Of a stretch of 13,385 nt of DNA, positions 8,155-13,385 are shown in pieces. Position 1 is the stretch's first letter; each line of letters begins with the position of its first letter. The DNA lies in assembly GCA_900553645.1 (NCBI GenBank), contig USEE01000013.1, forward strand, positions 1 through 13,385, written 5' to 3'. A program made the position numbers and the translations under genes. This DNA comes from an uncultured Eubacteriales bacterium. Its GTDB lineage: Bacteria > Bacillota_A > Clostridia > Christensenellales > Aristaeellaceae. The notes beneath the pieces are model-generated. The model made no database searches, was not told the DNA's origin, and saw only the letters and a list, made by a program, of their open reading frames with translations.

Positions 8155-8206
8155 CGGCTCTGCGCCGTGCGGGCGTAAAGTGCGCACGGCGCAGGGCCGT
8201 TATTTT
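8155..8206 (+). terminator. Terminator-like hairpin inside the operon, between cdsA and dxr
   Basis: A 16-bp stem pairs 8155-8170 with 8184-8199 with a single U-G pair (8159/8195) and no mismatch; the loop is 13 nt (8171-8183). It is followed at once by TTATTTT (8200-8206). This has the shape of an intrinsic terminator, placed 8 nt after the cdsA stop and 22 nt before the dxr ATG. Since dxr, rseP and ispG have no clear promoter of their own downstream, it may give partial termination (attenuation) or a processed mRNA end. Confidence 0.68.
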
Positions 8207-8227
8207 GCAAAGGCGGGTTGTTTTGAT

Positions 8228-9391
8228 ATGATGAAGCTGGCACTTCTGGGCGCGTCCGGCTCGATAGGCACTCAAACGCTGGACGTTATGCGCCTGCACA
8301 GGGATGAAATTACACTTGTCGCCGCCACCTGCGGTTCGGACGCGGATGCGCTTTACAGGCTTACCGACGAATTTAAGCCGGAGCTTACGGGCGTGGTTAA
8401 GCCGCGCGAGGGCTTTACCGTGCGCCCCGGCACGCTGACCGGCGCGAACGTTAACGAGCGCGCAATACTGGAAAGCGGCTGTGACACGGTGCTGGACTCG
8501 GTCGTGGGCATGGCGGGGCTGGGCCCTGTAATGACCGCGCTGAACGCGGGCAAGCGCGTACTGTTGGCCAACAAGGAGGCGCTGGTCGCGGGCGGCGAAC
8601 TGGTCATGGACGCGGCGCGCAGGCTGGATGAAAAGCGGGGCTATTCCCCCGACGGCCACATGCCGCCGCGCAGCCTTACGCCCGTGGACAGCGAGCACAG
8701 CGCGATATTTCAGGCGATGGCGACGCACCCCGGCCGCGTAAAGCGCCTTATACTCACCGCCAGCGGCGGGCCGTTCCGCACATGGACGCGCGAACAGATC
8801 GCCGCGGCCACGCCCGCACAGGCGCTGAACCACCCCACATGGCGCATGGGCGGCAAGGTGACGATAGACAGCGCGACGCTGATGAACAAGGGCTTAGAGA
8901 TAATCGAGGCGTGCCGGCTGTTCTCAACGCCGCCCGAGCAGGTAAGCGTGCTGGTTCACCCGCAGAGCATCGTACATTCGATGGTGGAATTTGAGGACGG
9001 CTCGGTGCTGGCACAGCTGGCCGTGCCCGACATGCGCGGGCCGATCGCATACGCGCTGGGCTATCCGGACAGGATAGCATCGGGCGTGGGCGTGCTGGAG
9101 CTGGCGGGCAAATCGCTTACGTTTGAGGAGCCGGATGAGAGCCGCTTCCCCTGCCTGCGCCTTGCATACGAGGCAATGAAGGCGGGCGGCGGTATGCCGT
9201 GCGTTATGAACGCCGCGGATGAGTCGGCGGTAAGCGCTTTTTTGCGCGGCGAAACCGACTTCTACGGCATTGCGGATGTGGTCGAGCGCACGCTTGAGCA
9301 CTTTGCAGGCGCGCCCGCCGAGAGCGTGGAACAGCTTATCGAGCTGGGAAGCGAAGCCAAGGCTTACGCGGCGGCGCTTATCGCGCGGTAA
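8228..9391 (+). CDS. dxr: 1-deoxy-D-xylulose 5-phosphate reductoisomerase
   Basis: Second enzyme of the MEP pathway: NADPH- and metal-dependent rearrangement of DXP to 2-C-methylerythritol 4-phosphate, in the cytosol. Length is 387 residues. NADPH fold at the N-terminus with GASGSIG (8-14); LLANKEALVAGG near 110-121; metal ligands in PVDSEHSAIFQ (Asp154, Glu156); ASGGPFRTW; HPTWRMGGKVTIDSATLMNKG near 201-220; and HPQSIVHSMVEF. The start is the ATG at 8228 (a second ATG follows directly) with a weak AAGGCGGG site upstream. The in-frame GTG at 8180 lies inside the intergenic hairpin and would add residues before the Rossmann strand, so it is rejected. Oddity: about 23 residues lie between VMD (126-128) and PVDSEH, some 13 more than in the E. 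coli enzyme (residues 129-151, Pro- and Arg-rich). Confidence 0.96.
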   Translation: MMKLALLGASGSIGTQTLDVMRLHRDEITLVAATCGSDADALYRLTDEFKPELTGVVKPREGFTVRPGTLTGANVNERAILESGCDTVLDSVVGMAGLGPVMTALNAGKRVLLANKEALVAGGELVMDAARRLDEKRGYSPDGHMPPRSLTPVDSEHSAIFQAMATHPGRVKRLILTASGGPFRTWTREQIAAATPAQALNHPTWRMGGKVTIDSATLMNKGLEIIEACRLFSTPPEQVSVLVHPQSIVHSMVEFEDGSVLAQLAVPDMRGPIAYALGYPDRIASGVGVLELAGKSLTFEEPDESRFPCLRLAYEAMKAGGGMPCVMNAADESAVSAFLRGETDFYGIADVVERTLEHFAGAPAESVEQLIELGSEAKAYAAALIAR

Positions 9392-9405
9392 TCCTTTAAG
9401 TGCGT

Positions 9406-9473
9406 TTAAGGCAGTTCAGTTGTGGATTAAGCGCGGAGTCTTAAACCAGCAAATCGGGCTGAACATGCCTTAA
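9406..9473. repeat. Inverted repeat in the dxr-rseP gap
   Basis: TTAAGGCA (9406-9413) pairs with TGCCTTAA (9466-9473) and GTTCAG (9414-9419) with CTGAAC (9459-9464), with one bulged A (9465): 14 bp in all. The 39-nt loop contains a smaller stem, TTAAG (9427-9431) with CTTAA (9440-9444). No T tract follows on the plus strand. It may be an mRNA-stabilising, processing or attenuating structure upstream of the rseP ribosome binding site; the function is unknown. Confidence 0.55.
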
Positions 9474-9508
9474 CAAAAGCGCGCTCAAACCCTTTGTGGA
9501 GGAGATTT

Positions 9509-10597
9509 ATGTCTGTAATCAATATCATCGCAGCCGTGCTGATACTGGCGCTGTGCGTGCTGATACACGAATTGGGTCACTTTCTGTCGGCGCTGGCGCT
9601 GGGCATACCGGTCGAGGAATTTTCGATAGGCTTCGGCCCCAAGCTGTGCCAGTTCAAATTCAAGGGCATCAAGTATTCGCTGAGGCTGATATTCCTGGGC
9701 GGATATGTGCGCTATTACATGGACGAAAGCGACGCCGTGGGACGCGAGGACTCGGACATCGACAAAATTGTCGGGGACGCGGGCGACAAGAGCTATATGA
9801 AGCAGCCCGCGTGGAAGCGCTTTATCTGCGCGTTCTGCGGGCCGTTCATGAACGCGGTGCTGGCGTTTGTGGCTACAATAATCATATACTCGATGATCGG
9901 CAATCCCGTCGTCGTGCCGCGCGTGGCCGAATATTCGACCGACTCGGCGGCATACGCGGCGGGCATTCAGGCGGGCGACATTATCGTCAGCGTGAACGGG
10001 CAGGACGTAAGCTATGACGAGGCGGGCACGCAGAGGGTGCGCGACGCGATTGCCGCATCCGACGGCCAGCCCATCGGCATGGTGGTCGAGCGCGGCGGCG
10101 AGCGGGTAAGCCTTTCGATAACGCCCGCGTACAGCGAATCGGCGGGACGGTACATGATCGGCACGACATTCGGCACGGCGTACTCGCCCTGTTCGCCGTT
10201 TGAGGTAGTCAGCCGCGCGGGGCGCTTCATCGTGCAGTTTACCGGCGAGATGTACAAGTCGCTGGGCAGCATATTCACCAGTAAGCAGCCCATAACCGAC
10301 CAGCTCACCGGCCCGGTGGGCACGGTGCAGATAATATCCGAACAGGTCAGCAAGGGCGGCATGGAGACGCTGCAAACTCTGATGATGATCTCGCTCAATC
10401 TGGGCATACTTAACCTCTTGCCGATACCGGGTCTGGACGGATTCAAGCTGCTTTTGCTGGTCATCGAAATGATACGCAAAAAGCCCGTGCCGCCCAAGCG
10501 CGAGGCGATGATAAGCCTTATCGGACTTGCGTTGCTGTTCGGGCTGATGATATTCGTGACGTACAACGATGTGGCGCGGCTGATTACCGGCGGATAA
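9509..10597 (+). CDS. rseP: Site-2 family intramembrane zinc metalloprotease (RseP/RasP)
   Basis: Membrane protease that cleaves substrates such as anti-sigma factors or signal-peptide remnants within the lipid bilayer. The 362 residues begin with a transmembrane helix carrying the zinc site HELGH (His20-Glu21-x-x-His24). A single PDZ domain follows near residues 130-205 (AAYAAGIQAGDIIVSVNGQ). The C-terminal membrane part has the third zinc ligand in NLLPIPGLDGF (Asp310); most relatives have LDGG here. It is shorter than the E. coli (two-PDZ) protein, in keeping with one-PDZ Clostridial forms. The ATG at 9509 is chosen because GGAGGAG (9498-9504) lies just upstream; an in-frame TTG at 9494 would overlap that site. 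The dxr-rseP-ispG order is conserved in many Firmicutes, and the actual substrates here are unknown. Confidence 0.95.
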   Translation: MSVINIIAAVLILALCVLIHELGHFLSALALGIPVEEFSIGFGPKLCQFKFKGIKYSLRLIFLGGYVRYYMDESDAVGREDSDIDKIVGDAGDKSYMKQPAWKRFICAFCGPFMNAVLAFVATIIIYSMIGNPVVVPRVAEYSTDSAAYAAGIQAGDIIVSVNGQDVSYDEAGTQRVRDAIAASDGQPIGMVVERGGERVSLSITPAYSESAGRYMIGTTFGTAYSPCSPFEVVSRAGRFIVQFTGEMYKSLGSIFTSKQPITDQLTGPVGTVQIISEQVSKGGMETLQTLMMISLNLGILNLLPIPGLDGFKLLLLVIEMIRKKPVPPKREAMISLIGLALLFGLMIFVTYNDVARLITGG

Positions 10598-10667
10598 CGA
10601 TTATGTTCAGGCAGGGCGAATACGGCTGAGGCGGCGACTGCTGCCTTGACCTTACCAAAAAACACAT

Positions 10668-10694
10668 ACAGCCGACGCAATGTCGGCTGTTATT
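10668..10694 (+). terminator. Hairpin between rseP and ispG (possible weak attenuator)
   Basis: ACAGCCGAC (10668-10676) pairs perfectly with GTCGGCTGT (10682-10690) around a 5-nt loop. An A-rich stretch (CCAAAAAACACAT) precedes it and TATT follows, so the U tract on the plus strand is weak. It lies 18 nt before the ispG ribosome binding site. On the minus strand the same stem is followed, after a few bases, by a run of six T. The remainder of the 128-nt gap shows no gene and no clear promoter. Confidence 0.45.
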
Positions 10695-10725
10695 GCAAAG
10701 TACAGTTTGGGGAGGCGGCTTTCTA

Positions 10726-11778
10726 ATGAGCAAAAGCGTAATGGTAGGCAATGTGCAGATAGGCGGCGGCGCGCCGGTCGTGATACAGTCGATGACCAAC
10801 ACCGACACGCGCAACGGCGAGGCGACGCTTAAACAGATCATACGGCTGTACGAGGCGGGCTGCCAGATCGCGCGGCTGGCGGTACACGACGAGGCGTGCG
10901 TGCGCACGGTGAGGTATCTGGTGGACAATAGCCCGATACCGCTGGTCGCGGACATACACTTCGATTACCGGCTGGCGATAGGCGCAGTCGAAAACGGCAT
11001 CGCCAAGGTGCGCATAAACCCGGGCAACATCGGAGCGCAGGAAAACGTGAAGAAGCTGGCCGACTGCCTCAAAATGCACCATGTGCCGGTTCGCATAGGC
11101 GTAAACTCCGGCTCGATAGAGCGCGATATAAGGCAGAAATACGGCTCCAGCGCGCAGGGCATGGTCGAAAGCGCGCTAAAGCACGCGTCGTATCTGGAGC
11201 GCGAGGGCTTTGACGACATAGTGCTGTCGATGAAGTCATCCGACGTGCGCACTACTGTTGAGAGCTATCGACTGGCGAATAAGCTGTGCGACTACCCGCT
11301 GCACGTAGGCGTAACCGAGGCGGGTCTGCCCGAGGACGGCATGGTAAAGTCCGCGAGAGGCATAGGCTCGCTGCTGCTGGACGGCATAGGCGACACGATA
11401 CGCGTATCGCTGACCGCCGACCCGGTGGAGGAGATCTACGCCGCAAAGAAGATACTGCGCGCCACGGGCGATCTGGTGGATTCGGTCGAGGTAATCTCCT
11501 GCCCCACCTGTGGCCGCACGCGCATAGATGTGGCGGGCATAGCCAAGCGCGTATACGACGCGACGCGCGGCATACATAAGCCGCTCAAGGTCGCGGTAAT
11601 GGGCTGCGTGGTAAACGGCCCGGGCGAAGCGCGCAGCGCCGATATAGGAATAGCGGGCGGCGCAGGCTGCGGCGCGCTGTTCAGGAAGGGCGAACAGCCG
11701 GTAAAGGTCGAGGGCGATCTGGCGCAGATACTGCTTGACGCAATCGACGAAGAACTGAAGCGCGGAGGCGATCAGTAA
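10726..11778 (+). CDS. ispG: 4-hydroxy-3-methylbut-2-en-1-yl diphosphate synthase
   Basis: Penultimate step of the MEP pathway: a [4Fe-4S] enzyme that reductively opens methylerythritol cyclodiphosphate to HMBPP, using flavodoxin or ferredoxin. At 350 residues it is the standard two-domain bacterial form: a TIM barrel (QSMTNTDTRN near the start, then ADIHFDYRLA and KVRINPGN), followed by the cluster domain. Cluster ligands are Cys259 and Cys262 (SCPTCGRTRID) and Cys294, with Glu301 as fourth ligand in MGCVVNGPGEA; all four are shifted by 11 from the E. coli positions 270, 273, 305 and 312. The ATG at 10726 follows GGGGAGG (10709-10715) by 10 nt; the upstream in-frame TTG at 10693 is rejected. 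Its stop overlaps the next start (TAATG). Confidence 0.97.
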   Translation: MSKSVMVGNVQIGGGAPVVIQSMTNTDTRNGEATLKQIIRLYEAGCQIARLAVHDEACVRTVRYLVDNSPIPLVADIHFDYRLAIGAVENGIAKVRINPGNIGAQENVKKLADCLKMHHVPVRIGVNSGSIERDIRQKYGSSAQGMVESALKHASYLEREGFDDIVLSMKSSDVRTTVESYRLANKLCDYPLHVGVTEAGLPEDGMVKSARGIGSLLLDGIGDTIRVSLTADPVEEIYAAKKILRATGDLVDSVEVISCPTCGRTRIDVAGIAKRVYDATRGIHKPLKVAVMGCVVNGPGEARSADIGIAGGAGCGALFRKGEQPVKVEGDLAQILLDAIDEELKRGGDQ

Positions 11779-12431
11779 TGGACTTTCGCAGAGCCGAAGC
11801 CCCCGACTGCCCGGAGCTGGCGGCGCTGATGAGCGATGCGCTAAGCGGCTATCCGATATATACCGCGGCGCAGGAATACCTGAAGCCGGGCGTAGATTCG
11901 CGCGAGATGCTGATGTCGATCAACCGGACACTGTGTAATTTCTTTATGAGGTATAACAAGGCGTGCTTCATAGCCCTTGACGAAGGCAATATCGCGGGCG
12001 AAATAATGCTGGAAGCGCCGGGCGAGGCCGAGTTTAACAAGCGCACGGCCACGCTGTGCGGCGGGCTGGACACGCTGAAGTTCATGAAGGTAAAGGCCGC
12101 GCGGGAATGCACGCCGATACTGATAACGCCCGAGGTGTCAAAGAACATGCGCGGGCCGGAGGACTTATATATACTGAATATAGCCGTGCACGAATTGTGG
12201 CGCGGGCAGGGCTTGGCGCGCAGGCTGGTATTCGACTGCGTCGTGCCGTATGCGCGCAAGAAGGGCTGCAAGCGGCTGACGCTGGTGGTAAATACCGAAA
12301 AGCACGCGGCCATGTTCCGGCATATGGGGTTTGAATTGCTGGATAGGCATGACGTGGACTTTGCGGGTAAGCGCATACCTTACTATTCGATGGCGATGAA
12401 AATCGATAATCCCAATGAGAGGCAGGTCTAA
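11778..12431 (+). CDS. GNAT-family N-acetyltransferase
   Basis: Predicted acetyl-CoA-dependent acetyltransferase, 217 residues. The N-terminal MDFRRAEAPDCPELAALMSD is a typical GNAT opening. The region near residues 132-150 contains strand beta-4 (DLYILNIAVHELW) and the acetyl-CoA loop RGQGLARRLV. The C-terminal segment KRLTLVVNTEKHAAMF then FRHMGFELLDR is the usual beta-5/alpha-4 part. A long insert between the N-terminal helices and beta-4, with the aromatic LCNFFMRYNKACFIAL stretch, makes it bigger than a minimal GNAT. The start codon overlaps the ispG stop by one base (TAATG), with GGAGGCG upstream, so it is coupled to ispG. It is not similar enough by eye to the 142-residue GNAT upstream of polC to be called a copy. 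Substrate unknown. Confidence 0.88.
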   Translation: MDFRRAEAPDCPELAALMSDALSGYPIYTAAQEYLKPGVDSREMLMSINRTLCNFFMRYNKACFIALDEGNIAGEIMLEAPGEAEFNKRTATLCGGLDTLKFMKVKAARECTPILITPEVSKNMRGPEDLYILNIAVHELWRGQGLARRLVFDCVVPYARKKGCKRLTLVVNTEKHAAMFRHMGFELLDRHDVDFAGKRIPYYSMAMKIDNPNERQV

Positions 12432-12435
12432 AAAT

Positions 12436-12972
12436 ATGCCGATAACCGTATACCACGCGATAACCGGCCGCCCGATGAGCGAGGGACAGACGATAATCAT
12501 GGGCGACAACAATGTAAACGGCGTGTGCGAGCGCGTAAGATGCTTTGAGCAAATCGAACGCGGCGAACAGGTAAGCGGCGCAATTGCCGAACTGATACGC
12601 GCCGATATGGACAGGTGGAAGAAGGTAGCAAGGCGTGAACAGGCATTGGAGCGCGTGCGCAGAGCCGAGTTTCCGGAATGCCCGTCGCGCATGGCGTGCC
12701 TGTACGCATCGCGCACGAAGGAAGAAGCGATTACGTGGGCAAGGTTTTTTATGGAGTCGGGGCGCGATGTGTACGCGGTAGCGCGGCTGACGGTAAACGG
12801 GCGCGTGTTCACGGGCGACGCGTGCAACTGCTTTGATGGCGGCGACGACGCGGCGGCGGATGACGAGCGGGCGCGCAGGTACTGGCGCGTGGAGAGGACG
12901 GAGCGGCCTGTGTTTGAGACGCTTATCGACGGCGAGATTGTTGTTAGTGAGATTGTGGAAAGCTATAAGTAG
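12436..12972 (+). CDS. Unknown protein resembling DUF2441
   Basis: A 178-residue soluble protein; no signal peptide or membrane helix. The opening VYHAITGRPMSEGQTI, then NGVCERV (about residues 5-33), and the central block FPECPSRMACLYASRTKEEAITWARFF (79-105, given here as its key span) resemble DUF2441 proteins as I remember them. The C-terminus (RYWRVERT, then LIDGEIVVSEIVESYK) is also of that type. This assignment is from memory of the pattern and its function is unknown. The P-S-R-x-x-x-L-Y plus helix arrangement recalls small ADP-ribosyltransferase-like folds, but no catalytic set can be pointed out. The ATG at 12436 is preferred to the in-frame ATG at 12415 because GAGGCAGG lies about 10 nt upstream; the gap to the GNAT gene is 4 nt. 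It is the last gene before the operon terminator. Confidence 0.75.
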   Translation: MPITVYHAITGRPMSEGQTIIMGDNNVNGVCERVRCFEQIERGEQVSGAIAELIRADMDRWKKVARREQALERVRRAEFPECPSRMACLYASRTKEEAITWARFFMESGRDVYAVARLTVNGRVFTGDACNCFDGGDDAAADDERARRYWRVERTERPVFETLIDGEIVVSEIVESYK

Positions 12973-12988
12973 AGTTAATTGGATTGAG

Positions 12989-13030
12989 CCGCGCTTCTTG
13001 TCGCTTGGGACGAGGGGCGCGGTTTTGCTT
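12989..13030 (+). terminator. Intrinsic terminator of the frr-ispG-GNAT-DUF2441 operon
   Basis: Fourteen consecutive pairs join 12989-13002 to 13009-13022, including three G-U pairs, around a 6-nt loop, followed by TTTTGCTT (13023-13030). The G-U pairs would be C-A mismatches in the minus-strand RNA, so the hairpin is built for plus-strand transcription. It begins 16 nt after the last stop codon. Confidence 0.9.
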
Positions 13031-13088
13031 GCTTGTTGTGGCATTGCTTTCTAAGCGTGAGAGAAGCGGACAGGCTCAGCGAGAAGGT

Positions 13089-13168
13089 AGCCCAGCCAGC
13101 GCACCGTGTCAAGGACAAGCGGCTTCGCCGTGCCTTCGGCATCCTTGACACGGCGCACTGGCTGGGCT
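13089..13168 (-). repeat. Large palindrome: 27-bp stem with two small hairpins in its loop
   Basis: Arms 13089-13115 and 13142-13168 are inverted copies at 25 of 27 positions. The two exceptions are C-A on the plus strand and hence G-U pairs in minus-strand RNA, so the stem is unbroken only in that orientation. The 26-nt loop carries two mini-hairpins: CGGC/GCCG (13120-13123 with 13127-13130) and TGCC/GGCA (13131-13134 with 13138-13141), each with a three-base loop that reads GAA on the minus strand. Together they make a three-way, clover-like shape. It may be an interspersed palindromic repeat, a structured RNA or a mobile-element remnant. No coding sequence explains it. Confidence 0.85.
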
Positions 13169-13176
13169 TTATGACA

Positions 13177-13205
13177 ATTAATGGGTTGTTGCCAACCCCT
13201 GTCAA
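13177..13205 (-). promoter_or_regulatory. Candidate minus-strand promoter facing the palindrome
   Basis: On the minus strand, TTGACA (13205-13200, perfect -35) is followed by a 17-nt spacer and ATTAAT (13182-13177, 4 of 6 -10 matches). Transcription would start near 13170, within a couple of bases of the palindrome's outer end (13168). The -35 falls in the loop-proximal part of the neighbouring small hairpins, so the match may also be coincidence. Confidence 0.4.
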
Positions 13206-13214
13206 ACAGGGTTG
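13183..13214. repeat. Alternative small hairpins sharing a central arm
   Basis: GGGTTG (13183-13188) can pair with CAACCC (13193-13198), loop TTGC. The middle arm CAACCCCTGT (13193-13202) can instead pair with ACAGGGTTG (13206-13214), with one bulged C and loop CAA. The two structures exclude each other, and GGGTTG occurs on both sides of the shared arm. No T tract follows in either direction. Confidence 0.5.
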
Positions 13215-13320
13215 ACCTTGCGGAGTTTGGGTAAGCGGCGTGACTTTGTGCGATTATTGCTTTGCTGCTCTCTGGGCGTGGGAGATGCTTATACAGAACC
13301 TTGATGACTGATTACTTCTT

Positions 13321-13351
13321 CCGCGCCCACTTTAATTTATGGTGGGCGCGG
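13321..13351. repeat. Perfect inverted repeat near the right edge
   Basis: CCGCGCCCAC (13321-13330) pairs perfectly with GTGGGCGCGG (13342-13351); the AT-rich loop is 11 nt. No T tract follows on either strand, so it is not a clear terminator. The rest of the 13211-13385 stretch shows no convincing gene, tRNA or promoter. Confidence 0.6.
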
Positions 13352-13385
13352 CGCGGATGGCTGCTCATACATCTGGTTGCACGGA

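Noticed and set aside
7442..8833. 463-residue open frame on the minus strand
   Set aside because: It is antisense to cdsA and dxr, both firmly identified by motif, and its composition (Arg/His/Ala-rich) is typical of a shadow frame.
10646..10674. TTGACC as a -35 box for an ispG promoter
   Set aside because: The positions 16-18 nt downstream are GC-rich and do not resemble TATAAT.
12989..13168. CRISPR array or IS end suggested by dense repeats
   Set aside because: There is only one copy of each palindrome, no regularly spaced direct repeats, no transposase gene and no target-site duplication.
12975..13205. 76-residue minus-strand frame over the palindrome
   Set aside because: Its translation is dictated by the inverted repeat and runs through the operon terminator; no ribosome binding site or protein-like pattern was seen.

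Overview
The window looks like a contig end-to-end from an uncultured, GC-rich member of the Bacillota (class Clostridia-like). The evidence is a PolC-type replicative polymerase, a complete frr-uppS-cdsA-dxr-rseP-ispG block in the classic Firmicute order, good SigA-type promoters and AGGAGG-like ribosome binding sites. The first 14 bases match the inner part of the Nextera/Tn5 mosaic end. The left edge is therefore a sequencing-adapter remnant, and the gene next to it is truncated. No phage, IS element, CRISPR array, rRNA or tRNA was seen.

Layout. Left (15-504): the 3' end of a WG-repeat protein gene, then a hairpin that can terminate transcription from both sides. Minus strand (505-5299): a GNAT acetyltransferase followed 46 nt later by full-length polC, both read leftward from an extended -10 promoter near 5340. 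Centre (5300-5527): a divergent promoter region; a near-consensus SigA promoter reads rightward into frr. Plus strand (5528-12972): frr, a small ORF coupled by ATGA, uppS, cdsA, dxr, rseP, ispG, a second GNAT and a protein resembling DUF2441, closed by a strong terminator at 12989-13030. Right (13031-13385): no gene, but a 27-bp palindrome, a minus-strand promoter candidate and other hairpins.

How the genes fit together: frr recycles ribosomes; dxr and ispG are two steps of the MEP isoprenoid pathway; uppS turns isoprenoid units into undecaprenyl diphosphate, the wall-polymer lipid carrier; cdsA makes CDP-diacylglycerol for phospholipids; rseP is an intramembrane protease. This is a growth and envelope operon, with the replicative polymerase moved to a divergent transcript.

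Most unusual: (i) most of the longer gaps within the plus-strand operon hold a long hairpin, the best being a 16-bp stem with a U-rich tail between cdsA and dxr; (ii) the right-end palindrome pairs fully only when read as minus-strand RNA, because its two imperfect positions become G-U pairs there, and a TTGACA-17-ATTAAT promoter candidate would start that RNA almost exactly at the stem. This is the best candidate here for an undescribed element; its function is unknown.
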